A stretch of DNA of 64,000 bases from a bacterium. GTDB lineage: Bacteria > Krumholzibacteriota > Krumholzibacteriia > LZORAL124-64-63. The first letter of the stretch is position 1, and every line of letters starts with the position of its first letter. The translations under genes and the position numbers were made by a program. The notes beneath the pieces are model-generated. The model saw nothing but the letters and a program-made list of their open reading frames with translations, made no database searches and had not been told where the DNA came from. Shown piece by piece: positions 36,057-44,881 of the stretch. The DNA lies in assembly GCA_020049465.1 (NCBI GenBank), contig JAIFKS010000014.1, positions 57,951-121,950 of the forward strand, read 5' to 3'.

Positions 36057-37013
36057 CTAGAGAAGACCGAGCGCGGCCAGATCCTGGCGGGGCTCGTCGA
36101 ACGAACAACTGCCGAAGGTCGCCACCCGTCCGCTGCGCGACCGCGCGACCGCGGAAGCCTCGACCACGTGTTCACGCCACCCGAACCCGCCGTCGTCCAG
36201 CCGGAAGGCCGCAGGATCGGTTTCGGCCAGGCACGCTTCCAGGATCGACAGGTCGTCGCGGCGGTCGAACGCCAGGAGCGCGGCGCCGATCACGTTCAGG
36301 AAACCGTACATCATGACCGCCGGCGGATCGGCGAAGCGTCGCACCGGATGGTGCAGCCCGGCCGTGAACTTCAGCGGCAGGTCGCGCCGCGCACAACCGG
36401 CGATGACGGCCGCGACGCGCTCCACGGCGGGGAAGGCATCGACCGAGACGCCGCCGCAACGCAATTTGACGCCCAGCTTCGGGAAGGCGCTCCGAGGCCC
36501 TCCCCATTCGGCGGCCGCAGCCGCGATATCGTCCAGCGCGGTCTCCGGGTCGGCGCCGGCGCCGATCTCCAGATAGAAATCACGCCCGTCCAGCCCCTCG
36601 TCGGCCAGACCCGTGGCCAGCGCCATCGCCGCTCCTGTCGCTTCGGGCAGCGGCATTTCCAGGACATCCACCGTCAACCCGCCCGGACCCGCCTGCTCGC
36701 AGGCCACGATCGCGTCGGCTTGCCCGGACAGGGCACCGAGCGCCGTCTTCAGGTCCGCCCCCCCGCCGGCCAGGACAGCCAGGCTCCAGGGTCGGTCGCC
36801 GGCGGGAGCCGCGCCGGCCGCCAGCGCCGCCGTCAACGCCTCCAGGCGCGTGGCAGGGACCACGAACCGGCCGAGCATCCAGGCATCGGCGCCGTCACGG
36901 TGCCGCGCGTATTCGGCCAGCGCCGGAGCCATGTCCAGCGCCGCGGGCGGGAAAAGTCCCGCGTAGTCGATGAGCCCGGCCAGGAAGGCCCGGGCGCCTG
37001 CGTTCACGTTCAC
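36057..37013 (-). CDS. Conserved protein of unknown function in the tyrosine-degradation operon
   Basis: 318 residues from GTG 37013, overlapping hmgA's stop (GTGA). Soluble, Ala/Leu-rich, with recognisable blocks FLAGLIDYAGLFPPA, then AWMLGRFVVPATRL, KLRCGG, LPLKFTAGLHHPVR, MYGFLNVIGAALLA and TFGSCSFDEP. The alternation and the KLRCGG and KFTAGLHHP strand ends suggest a TIM-barrel-like fold with Lys/His at strand ends. I do not know a function. Its fixed place between hmgA and fahA, where maleylacetoacetate isomerase would be expected, makes a role in that step a reasonable guess. Confidence 0.85.
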   Translation of the reverse strand: MNVNAGARAFLAGLIDYAGLFPPAALDMAPALAEYARHRDGADAWMLGRFVVPATRLEALTAALAAGAAPAGDRPWSLAVLAGGGADLKTALGALSGQADAIVACEQAGPGGLTVDVLEMPLPEATGAAMALATGLADEGLDGRDFYLEIGAGADPETALDDIAAAAAEWGGPRSAFPKLGVKLRCGGVSVDAFPAVERVAAVIAGCARRDLPLKFTAGLHHPVRRFADPPAVMMYGFLNVIGAALLAFDRRDDLSILEACLAETDPAAFRLDDGGFGWREHVVEASAVARSRSGRVATFGSCSFDEPRQDLAALGLL

Positions 37014-38173
37014 GCGTCCTCCAGCCAGGATTCGCCATAGCCCGGATCTTCACAGGCCAGGGCGCCCCGGGCGACCTGCAGTGGGGCAAAGGTGTCGACC
37101 ATGACCGCCAGTTCGTCGGTGCGCTCGACGCCGATCGACGCCTCGGTGCGGCCCGGCTGCGGCCCGTGCGGCAGGCCGTCCGGGTGCAGCGTGATCGAGC
37201 CGAACTCGACGCCCTTGCGGCTCATGAACTCGTCCTTGCAGTAGTAGAGCACTTCGTCCGTCATCACGTTCGAATGGTTGTACGGAGCCGGCACGGCCTC
37301 CGGATGGAAATCGTACAGCCGCGGCACGAACGAGCAGACGACGAAGCCGTCCGCCTCGAACGTCTGGTGCACCGGCGGCGGCTGGTGCAGGCGCCCGACA
37401 ATGGGTTCGAAATCATGGATGTTGAACGCCCACGGGTAGTAGTACCCGTCCCAGCCTACCGTGTCGAGCGGGTGGTGGTCCATGACTACGCGATGGCAGG
37501 TATCGCCCACGCGCGTGATGATCTCGAAGTCACCGGTCTCGTCGTGGACCGTCAGCTCGGACGGAAGGCGCAGATCGCGCTCGCAGTACGGGCTGTGCTC
37601 CAGCAGCTGGCCGTGTTCGTTGCGGTAGCGGCGCGGCGTCCGCACATGGCCGCGGCTTTCGATCACCAAGTGGATCTGTTCGCCGGCGGCCGGAGCCAGC
37701 CGGTGGATGATGCCGCGCGGAACCACCAGGTAATCGCCCTCACGGTACGGAAGACTTCCGAACTGCGATTCCAGCGTGCCGCCGCCGCGGGCGATGTACA
37801 CGATTTCGTCCGCGCGCGCATTGCGGTAGAAGAACGGATCTGTCGCCGTCGGGCGCGTCAGCGACAGGGACACGTCCTGGTTGAACAGCAACAGTTCGCG
37901 GTCGCGCACGGGGCTGCCGCCGGCCGGCTCGAGCCGGTGGGCGCGCAGATGGCGCATCCGCAGGGGCCGTTCGGATTCCGCCTCACGGGGCGTGGTCCAG
38001 GCGACGGTCACGGACTTGACCGTGGTCGGCCTCCGCACCGTGTACAGCAGCGACTGCAGGCCGGTGAAGCCCAGATTCCCCATCAACTGCTCGTAATAGA
38101 GCGAACCGTCCGCCTGGCGGAACGCGACGTGCCGCTTGGCCGGCAGACGGCCCAGCTTGTGGTAGACGGGCAT
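37010..38173 (-). CDS. hmgA: Homogentisate 1,2-dioxygenase
   Basis: 387 residues, somewhat shorter than the ~430 of classical HmgA. Cupin fold; iron ligands are expected in HSNVMTDEVLYYC (His and Glu) and HPDGLPHGP (His). Other marks are GWDGYYYPWAFNIHDFEP and GDYLVVPRGIIHR. It opens the aromatic ring of homogentisate to maleylacetoacetate using Fe(II) and O2. It lies 64 bases after hppD and overlaps the next gene. Confidence 0.92.
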   Translation of the reverse strand: MPVYHKLGRLPAKRHVAFRQADGSLYYEQLMGNLGFTGLQSLLYTVRRPTTVKSVTVAWTTPREAESERPLRMRHLRAHRLEPAGGSPVRDRELLLFNQDVSLSLTRPTATDPFFYRNARADEIVYIARGGGTLESQFGSLPYREGDYLVVPRGIIHRLAPAAGEQIHLVIESRGHVRTPRRYRNEHGQLLEHSPYCERDLRLPSELTVHDETGDFEIITRVGDTCHRVVMDHHPLDTVGWDGYYYPWAFNIHDFEPIVGRLHQPPPVHQTFEADGFVVCSFVPRLYDFHPEAVPAPYNHSNVMTDEVLYYCKDEFMSRKGVEFGSITLHPDGLPHGPQPGRTEASIGVERTDELAVMVDTFAPLQVARGALACEDPGYGESWLEDA

Positions 38174-38237
38174 GACCGGTCCTTCCGGTCGAGGCGCGGG
38201 CGCCGACGGCCGGCGCCCTTCGCCCGCGACCGCGGTG

Positions 38238-39314
38238 CTAGAGATTGCCGCGCAGCGCCTGTTCCTGCTCGATCGTCTCGAACAGGGCCTTGAAGTTGCC
38301 CTTGCCGAAACTCTCGCTGCCGCAGCGCTGGATGATCTCGATGAAGAACGTCGGCCGGTCCTGGAGCGGCCGCGTGAACAGCTGCAGAAGGTAGCCGGAG
38401 TCGTCGCGGTCGATCAGGATGCGCAGTTCCTTGATCCGCTCGCGGTCCTCCGCCACGTCGCCGACGCGGTCCCAGACGCGGTCATAGTAGCCGGCCGGCA
38501 CAGGCAGGAAATCGACGCCGTTGGCGCGCAGCGCCGCGATGGTCGCCAGGATGTCGTCGGTCTTGAGCGCCAGGTGCTGCACGCCGGCGGTCAGATTCGC
38601 ATCGATGTACTCCTGGATCTGGCTCTTCTTGCGGCCATCGGCCGGCTCGTTGAGGGGGAACTTGATCGAGCGGTCCGCCGAGGCCACCACCGTGCTGCGC
38701 AGCGCGGAGTATTCGGTGGAAATGTCCTTGTCGTCGTAGGAGACGAAGCGGCCGAGACCAAGCGTGTCGTCGTACCAGCGGACCCAGCGGTCCATCTGGC
38801 GGTCGGCCACGTTGCCCACGATGTGGTCGATGCAGGTGAGCCCGGTCGGCTTCCCCTTGATCTCGCGCTTCTCGAACCCGGGCAGGAAACCGCGGTAGCC
38901 GCCGCGCTGGATGAAACTGTGGGCCACCTCGCCGTAGGTGCGGATGGCCGCGGTGGTGATCTCCCCGGCAGCGTCGACCGTCTTTTCGGCCGGGCGCAGG
39001 GAAACCGCGCCGGCCGCCACGGCGTGGGCGTGGGCGGCGGCGGCGTCTTCGACCTCGAACGCCATGTCGCAGACCCCGTCCCCGTGCAGCATCAGCCAGA
39101 CGGACAGCGGGTCGTCGTGGCGCAGCGGGGTGGTCAACACCAGGAAGATGTCACCCTGCCTGAGCACGTAGGAGGCGCGCTCGCGGCAACCGGTCTCCGG
39201 ACCGCGGTAGGCGATCTGGTCGAAACCGAAGGCCTGGCGGTAGAAGTAGGAGGCCTGCTTGGCGTTGCCGACGGCGAACTCGACGTGGTGGATGCGCTTG
39301 AGCACCGGGGTCAT
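38238..39314 (-). CDS. hppD: 4-Hydroxyphenylpyruvate dioxygenase
   Basis: 358 residues from ATG 39314 with GGAGAG upstream; an earlier in-frame start at 39371 has no ribosome site. Two vicinal-oxygen-chelate modules. Iron ligands are expected in IDHIVGNV (His), VQHLALKT (His) and FFIEIIQR (Glu). The terminal helix with FGKGNFKALFETIEQEQ closes the active site. It converts 4-hydroxyphenylpyruvate to homogentisate and is the first gene of the operon hppD-hmgA-unknown-fahA-aacS. Confidence 0.95.
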   Translation of the reverse strand: MTPVLKRIHHVEFAVGNAKQASYFYRQAFGFDQIAYRGPETGCRERASYVLRQGDIFLVLTTPLRHDDPLSVWLMLHGDGVCDMAFEVEDAAAAHAHAVAAGAVSLRPAEKTVDAAGEITTAAIRTYGEVAHSFIQRGGYRGFLPGFEKREIKGKPTGLTCIDHIVGNVADRQMDRWVRWYDDTLGLGRFVSYDDKDISTEYSALRSTVVASADRSIKFPLNEPADGRKKSQIQEYIDANLTAGVQHLALKTDDILATIAALRANGVDFLPVPAGYYDRVWDRVGDVAEDRERIKELRILIDRDDSGYLLQLFTRPLQDRPTFFIEIIQRCGSESFGKGNFKALFETIEQEQALRGNL

Positions 39315-39506
39315 ACGGAGTCTCTCCTTGGCGTGGATAAGGCGGGCTGTCCCGGACACTTCTAGTGACAATCGGTCCCCCTGTCAACCCCGGGACCCCG
39401 TTCAGCGGGCTGCGGTCGGCGCTAAACAGGCGCCGGATCGCGCCGATAATGCCAGCAATCGCCGTCGGAGTCTTCACGGCACTCCGTCTCAGTCGCAGGG
39501 AATGGC

Positions 39507-41642
39507 ATGACCCGACGATCGCCTCGATTCGGCTGGGCCGGAGTCCGCTTCCGGTTGCCCGCGTCACCGGTGGCCGCGCTGGCGGCGCGGGTTCGTCGCG
39601 TCCTGGCCCAACCCGGACCGCGCCGGCGCACGCAGCATGATCTGGAGTTCAGCGAAGAGCGGTTCTCCCAACTGGCCCTGCTGACCGGGGACTGGCTGTG
39701 GGAAACCGACGCGGGCGGTCGCCTGTCGTTCGTCGCCGGCAACGTCGAAGCCTACACCGGCCTTCCGGCCGGGGAATGCCTGGGTCGGGAGCTCAGCGCG
39801 TTCCTGCCGCCGGAAGAACGCGAATGGATCGCCGGCTTTCTCGGAGCCAGCGCCGAGTTCCAGGAACCCCTGCGCGGCGTCCAATTCTGGTCCAGGGCGG
39901 CCGACGGCCGGGACGTCTGCCTGCAGCTGAACGCCCTGCCCGTCTGCGACGCCGCCGGCCGGTGGACCGGATTTCGCGGCAGTTTCCACGACATCAGCGA
40001 ACAGGCGACGATCAGCGAGTCGCTGCGCCTGGCCAAGGAGGACGCCGAGGAGGCGAATCTCCACCTGGAGCGCGCCGCCGCCCGCGCCAACGAGATGGCC
40101 CTCGCGGCCGAGGCCGCCAGCGCCGCCAAGAGTTCGTTCCTGGCGACGATGAGCCACGAGATCCGCACGCCGATGAACGGAATCATGGGCATGACGGCCC
40201 TGCTGCTCGATACCTCGCTCGACAGCGAGCAGCGCGAGCACGCGCTGATGGTCCAGTCCTCGGCCGAAAGTCTGCTGTCCCTGCTCAACGACATTCTCGA
40301 CCTGTCCAAGATCGAAGCCGGCAGGATCGACCTGGAATGCATCGACTTCGCGCCGCGAGCCATCGTGGACTCGGTGCTCGACCTGTTCTCCGTCAGCGCG
40401 GCCGACAAGCAACTGGCCCTGACCGGCATCGTCGAGACCGCGGTGCCGGACTCGCTGCGCGGAGACCCGACGCGCCTGCGCCAGATCCTGGTCAATCTGG
40501 TGGGCAACGCACTCAAGTTCACGGCCAGGGGCGACGTCACGATGCGCCTGACGGCCGACGCCGACGCCGAAGGGCGGCCTCTGCTCCGCTGCGCCGTGGT
40601 CGACACCGGCATCGGCATTCCGGTCGCGAAACAGGCCACACTTTTCGAGGCCTTTTCCCAGGTCGACAGCTCCACGACGCGTGTCTACGGCGGCACCGGC
40701 CTGGGACTGACGATCTCCCGCAAACTGGCCCGCATGATGGGCGGCGAACTGGGAGTCGACAGCCGGCCAGGTCAGGGCTCCACGTTCTGGCTCACGACAC
40801 CCCTGGCCCCCGGCGCCGGCGCCGAGGCCGGCGGAGACGCCGTTGCGCGCATCCGGGAGGCCTGGCGGACCGGCACGGCGGTGGTCGCCGTTGCCCACGG
40901 GCCCACCGCCGAAGCCGTGGTCGGCGCCCTGGCCCACGTCGGCCTGACGGCGACCACGCCGACGCCCGACACCCCGCCCGCGGAGTGGTTGTCCAGAGGC
41001 CGCCGGTGCGTGCTCGTCACGGACGATCCGCAGGCCGGCCTCGCGGTCGCCGCCGCGCGCCGGACCGAGCCCTGGTTGATCGTGGTCTGTTCCGCCCAGG
41101 CATCGGCGTCGGACGATCCGGCCGTCAAACGGCTGTCGGCGCCCCTGCGCCAGCGCGGACTGCTGGCCGCGCTCGAGCCCGACCCGGATGTCGCCCCGGC
41201 GCGCGTGGTCCACGACCCGGGCGACGTCGCGGCCGCCACCGGTCAGGCACGCGCGGACGTGGCCGTCCTCCTCGTGGACGACAACGAGATCAACCGCCTC
41301 GTCGCCCTCGGCCATCTGCGCCGTCTGGGCTTCACGGCCGACACGGCCACCGACGGCAAGGCCGCCCTGGCTGCCTGCGCGCGGCGGACCTACGACATCA
41401 TCCTGATGGACTGCATGATGCCGGTCATGGACGGCTACGAAGCGACCCGCCGCCTGCGGCGCACGCCGGACGGCGCGCGGATCGCCATCATCGCCCTTAC
41501 GGCCGGCGCGCTGGAGGGAGACCGGGAGCGGTGCCTGGCCGCCGGCATGGACGACTACCTGACGAAACCGCTGCAGCGCTCCGCCTTCGAAGCGGCGATG
41601 CTCGCCGCCTGCGAGCGCCTGGCCGCTCCGGCGGCCGTCTAG
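39507..41642 (+). CDS. PAS hybrid histidine kinase with pseudo-receiver and receiver
   Basis: 711 residues. PAS (~48-170), coiled coil, HisKA with ATMSHEIRTPMNG (His217), HATPase with VGNALKFTARG, VDTGIGI, GGTGLGL. Residues ~440-575 look like a receiver fold that has lost the acidic pocket and phospho-acceptor. The last domain (~585-705) is a full receiver with LLVDDNE, Asp635 in ILMDCMMPVMDG and Lys in LTKPL. The arrangement resembles BarA/ArcB-like kinases minus an Hpt domain. There is no clear membrane helix. No regulator partner is adjacent. Confidence 0.87.
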   Translation: MTRRSPRFGWAGVRFRLPASPVAALAARVRRVLAQPGPRRRTQHDLEFSEERFSQLALLTGDWLWETDAGGRLSFVAGNVEAYTGLPAGECLGRELSAFLPPEEREWIAGFLGASAEFQEPLRGVQFWSRAADGRDVCLQLNALPVCDAAGRWTGFRGSFHDISEQATISESLRLAKEDAEEANLHLERAAARANEMALAAEAASAAKSSFLATMSHEIRTPMNGIMGMTALLLDTSLDSEQREHALMVQSSAESLLSLLNDILDLSKIEAGRIDLECIDFAPRAIVDSVLDLFSVSAADKQLALTGIVETAVPDSLRGDPTRLRQILVNLVGNALKFTARGDVTMRLTADADAEGRPLLRCAVVDTGIGIPVAKQATLFEAFSQVDSSTTRVYGGTGLGLTISRKLARMMGGELGVDSRPGQGSTFWLTTPLAPGAGAEAGGDAVARIREAWRTGTAVVAVAHGPTAEAVVGALAHVGLTATTPTPDTPPAEWLSRGRRCVLVTDDPQAGLAVAAARRTEPWLIVVCSAQASASDDPAVKRLSAPLRQRGLLAALEPDPDVAPARVVHDPGDVAAATGQARADVAVLLVDDNEINRLVALGHLRRLGFTADTATDGKAALAACARRTYDIILMDCMMPVMDGYEATRRLRRTPDGARIAIIALTAGALEGDRERCLAAGMDDYLTKPLQRSAFEAAMLAACERLAAPAAV

Positions 41643-41747
41643 GACCTCCGGTCAGACGCCGTCCGGTGCACGCGATTCCGCTGGCCCCCGCCGCCGCGGG
41701 TGCGCTAGAATGCGCACGCCCCCCGGCGCCACCCACGGAACGGAACG

Positions 41748-43040
41748 ATGGAACGGCTTCGCCGCCACCTGCAACGCATTTTCGATCTGCGCCCCGGCGA
41801 ACCGGTCCTCGCGTTCGAATCGGCGTCGCTATTCTACCTGCTGCTCAGCGCCTATTACGTGCTGCGCCCGCTGCGCGAGGAAATGGGCCTGGCCGGCGGC
41901 GTCGAGAACCTGCCCCGCATGTACCTGGGCACCCTGGCCGGCACGATCATCATCGCCCCCTGCTTCGGCTGGCTGGTCCGCCGCTACCGGCGCGAAAAGT
42001 TCCTGCCGCTGGTCTACCGCTTCTTCGCCGTCAATCTGCTCGGCTTCCAGCTGGCGCTGCGCCTGTGCGACCCGGACCAGATGATCTTCCTGGGCCGGAT
42101 GTTCTACATCTGGCTGAGCGTCTTCAACATGCTGGCCGTTTCCCTGTTCTGGTCGTTCATGGCCGACGGTTTCGGCTACCACCGCAGCCGGCGCCTGTTC
42201 GGGCTGATCGCCATCGGCGGCACCGCCGGCGCCATCCTGGGCAGCACGCTGACGACGCTCCTGATCGAACGCATCGGCCGCGCCTGGCTGATGGTCATCT
42301 CGGCGGTCCTGCTGGAACTGGGAGTGCGGCTGATCGGCCGGCTGGCCCGCCGTTTCGACGCGGCGGGGTACCGCGCCCAGGAACCGCCCGCGCCGACGGT
42401 GGTCCGCGGCGACGGCAGCGGCGTGCTGGCGGGCATCACGCTCACGTTCCGGTCACCCTACCTGATGGCCGTGGCCGGCTATCTGTTCCTGTACAGCCTG
42501 ACCTCGACGTTCCTCTATTTCGAGCAGGCCCACATCGTCGCTGCGCAGGATCTGACCCGCGAAGGCAAGGCCGCGCTTTTCGCGCAGATCGACCTGTGGA
42601 CCAACGTGCTGACGATCGTCTGCGAGATCCTGCTGACCGGGCGCCTGCTGAAGCATCTGGGCACCGGCAGGGTGCTGGCCCTGTTGCCGGTGGGCACCGC
42701 CGCCGGTTTCGCGGCCCTGGCCGCCCTGCCGGGGCTGACCGTCCTGGTCGTGTTCCAGGTCCTCAGGCGCGCCGCCAACTACGCGCTGGCCCGCCCCGCG
42801 CGCGAGACGCTGTTCACCACCGTGGACAACGACGTGCGCTACAAGGCGAAGAGCTTCATCGACACGTTCATCTACCGCGGTGGAGACGCCCTGGGCGCCG
42901 GCACGGTCGAGGCGCTGGGCGTGGCGGGACTGGGACTGGGGCCGCTGGCCGCCATTGCCGTGCCGACGGCCGGCGTCTGGACCTGGCTTGGCCTGTACCT
43001 GGGCAGGCGCCAACGGAAATCGCTGGGCGAAACGGATTGA
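41748..43040 (+). CDS. ATP/ADP-translocase-like (NTP/NDP exchange) MFS carrier
   Basis: 430 residues with about 12 membrane segments. SAYYVLRPLREEMGLAGG (helix 1 end) and ARPARETLFTTVDNDVRYKA, then KSFIDTFIYRGGDALGA, are blocks typical of the Tlc/ADP-ATP carrier branch and its free-living relatives. Classical Tlc carriers import ATP in intracellular bacteria and plastids. In free-living relatives the substrate is unknown and may not be ATP. It stands alone between the hybrid kinase and the convergent arcA. Confidence 0.8.
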   Translation: MERLRRHLQRIFDLRPGEPVLAFESASLFYLLLSAYYVLRPLREEMGLAGGVENLPRMYLGTLAGTIIIAPCFGWLVRRYRREKFLPLVYRFFAVNLLGFQLALRLCDPDQMIFLGRMFYIWLSVFNMLAVSLFWSFMADGFGYHRSRRLFGLIAIGGTAGAILGSTLTTLLIERIGRAWLMVISAVLLELGVRLIGRLARRFDAAGYRAQEPPAPTVVRGDGSGVLAGITLTFRSPYLMAVAGYLFLYSLTSTFLYFEQAHIVAAQDLTREGKAALFAQIDLWTNVLTIVCEILLTGRLLKHLGTGRVLALLPVGTAAGFAALAALPGLTVLVVFQVLRRAANYALARPARETLFTTVDNDVRYKAKSFIDTFIYRGGDALGAGTVEALGVAGLGLGPLAAIAVPTAGVWTWLGLYLGRRQRKSLGETD

Positions 43041-43067
43041 CGCGGGCCGGCGGCGGATTCCCTGTCC

Positions 43068-44324
43068 CTACACCGGGCCGCGCCGCACCGGCAGCGTCAT
43101 GCAGCGGCAGCCGCCGCCGCCGCGGGCCAGTTCCGCGCCGCCAATCGTCACCACGCAGCGGCCCGCCTGGTCCAGATCCACTTCGCCGTCCACCACCGAC
43201 GCGGCCGGAATCACGGCGAAGCCGGCGCGCTCCAGTTCGGCGATCGTCGCCTCGTTGCGGCCGTAGCCGACCACCTGTCCGGGAGCGAGCGCGAAGAAGT
43301 TGGCGCCGCTGTGCCACTGCTCGCGCTCCTGCACCCACTCGTCGCCGTGACCGCCGCAGGACAGCACCTCCAGGTCCAGCCCCAGATGCGACAGGGCAGC
43401 CGGCACGTTGTCCTCTTCCTCGATCTTCACCACGCGTCCGTGCTCGATGTGGATGTGCACCGTGTCGAAGTGGTGCTTCTGCATGATCACCGGCTCGAAC
43501 GCCAGGCAGCAATCGCGGTCGAGCATCGTGAACACCATGTCCAGGTGGATGAACGACTCGGGCGATGCCGGCAGTTCCTGCACCACGATGTGCTGGGTGG
43601 CGCCCTCGCGCCGGAAGTGCTCGATCAGCTGATCGATGGCCTGACGGGTCGTGCGGGCACCCATGCCGACGACCAGCACTCCGGGCGCCGCCACCAGGAC
43701 GTCGCCGCCCTCGATGGCGGCTCCCGCGACATCGCCGCCCAGGGTCCGCAGATTCACCGTGCGTCCCTCGAAGCCCGGATGATGCTGGAAGACGGCTTCC
43801 ATCAGCAGCGCTTCGCGCCCGCGCACGGGGTTGGCCATGTTGCCCACCAGCGCATGCCGACCGATGACCATGCCGCTGTCGCGGCTGAAGAAGAAATTGT
43901 GCAGAGGGGGCAACGAGTAGCGTTCCCGGCTGAGGAACCGCGACAGGTTGTCCTTGCGCAGCGGGAGCCCTTCGATCAGGAGGCGGGCCAGTTCGGCCGG
44001 CGCCGAGGTCAACAATTCGTCGGCGAGCTGGGAAACGCCCTCGGCCGCGCACAGGCGGCGCACCAGGGGTTCGCGGACCGTGGCGTCACCCAGGATGTCC
44101 GCCAGCAGGTCGCGCACCTCGAAGACCCGGGCCCGGCGGCGCAGCACACCCAGCAGTTCGTCGTATTCCTGGTCCACCGCCGCCAGATTCAGGATATCGC
44201 TGTAGAGCGCCCGTTCGACCGCTTCGGGCGTCATGTTGGCCACTTCCTGGCCGGGCCGGTGCACGATCACGGCCTCCAGGCGCCCCACCTCGGAATCGAC
44301 CCCAAATGCCAGCTTCTCGCTCAT
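43068..44324 (-). CDS. arcA: Arginine deiminase
   Basis: 418 residues from ATG 44324. Guanidino-group-modifying fold: FGVDSEVGRLEAVIVHRPG, HNFFFSRDSGMVIG, ALMEAVFQHHP region, FIHLDMVFTMLD (catalytic His and Asp), SCGGHGDEW and the terminal nucleophile in GGGGCRCMTLPV. It hydrolyses arginine to citrulline and ammonia. No arcB or arcC follows, so it may supply citrulline or ammonia, or resist acid, rather than make ATP by the full ADI pathway. Confidence 0.92.
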   Translation of the reverse strand: MSEKLAFGVDSEVGRLEAVIVHRPGQEVANMTPEAVERALYSDILNLAAVDQEYDELLGVLRRRARVFEVRDLLADILGDATVREPLVRRLCAAEGVSQLADELLTSAPAELARLLIEGLPLRKDNLSRFLSRERYSLPPLHNFFFSRDSGMVIGRHALVGNMANPVRGREALLMEAVFQHHPGFEGRTVNLRTLGGDVAGAAIEGGDVLVAAPGVLVVGMGARTTRQAIDQLIEHFRREGATQHIVVQELPASPESFIHLDMVFTMLDRDCCLAFEPVIMQKHHFDTVHIHIEHGRVVKIEEEDNVPAALSHLGLDLEVLSCGGHGDEWVQEREQWHSGANFFALAPGQVVGYGRNEATIAELERAGFAVIPAASVVDGEVDLDQAGRCVVTIGGAELARGGGGCRCMTLPVRRGPV

Positions 44325-44498
44325 CGAACACCCCCGCCGCGCCTCCGGAACCTCCATGACCCCGAACGGCGGCGGCCGCATCATAGCCCCCGCGGGCCAC
44401 CCCGGCAACCGCCGGCGCATCCGCTGATGCACCCTCAAGTCGTCCCGGGGACGGCCGAAAACCACGTGGTCAGGTCAACCGAAAGGATTGGAATCGGT

Positions 44499-44843
44499 AT
44501 GGCAGACTACAGGCATCGCCCCCGGAAGAACACACCGCACAACGTCAAGGTCGTTGACGAGGAGAGCGGTCGTGTGATGGGACGCGTGGTGGACATAACG
44601 GCCGACGGCATGATGCTGGTGACCAACCAGGAAGTCACGCCGGGCCGGCAGTTCCAGATCCGTATCACCCTGCCGGTGATGGTCCATCACCGGTCCGACG
44701 TCTCCCTGGAGGCCCGCGCCGTGTGGTGCAATCAGGACACGAATCCGTCCTTCTACAAGGTCGGCTTCAAGTTCCTGAACATGCCCGGCGAAGAAGGATT
44801 CCTGTTGGAGGACGTCATGCACCGTCTGAACCTGGTGGGATGA
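44499..44843 (+). CDS. PilZ-domain protein
   Basis: 114 residues from ATG 44499. The c-di-GMP binding signature is present as RHRPR (RxxxR) near the N-terminus and DITADGM (usual D/NxSxxG, Thr for Ser) about 30 residues later, followed by the six-stranded barrel ending YKVGFKFLNM. It probably modulates motility or surface behaviour in response to c-di-GMP. It sits 38 bases before a CheV-like gene on the same strand, which supports a motility or chemotaxis link. Confidence 0.8.
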   Translation: MADYRHRPRKNTPHNVKVVDEESGRVMGRVVDITADGMMLVTNQEVTPGRQFQIRITLPVMVHHRSDVSLEARAVWCNQDTNPSFYKVGFKFLNMPGEEGFLLEDVMHRLNLVG

Positions 44844-44881
44844 CCTTCCACCGCTGAACCTGCGCCCGGGAAGGAACCGAC

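Noticed and set aside
39698..43486. A 1262-codon + strand frame across the hybrid kinase and translocase genes
   Set aside because: Arg/Pro/Gly-rich shadow frame; both underlying genes have complete domain signatures in other frames.
43068..44324. Full arginine deiminase pathway operon
   Set aside because: No ornithine carbamoyltransferase, carbamate kinase or arginine/ornithine antiporter gene lies next to arcA.
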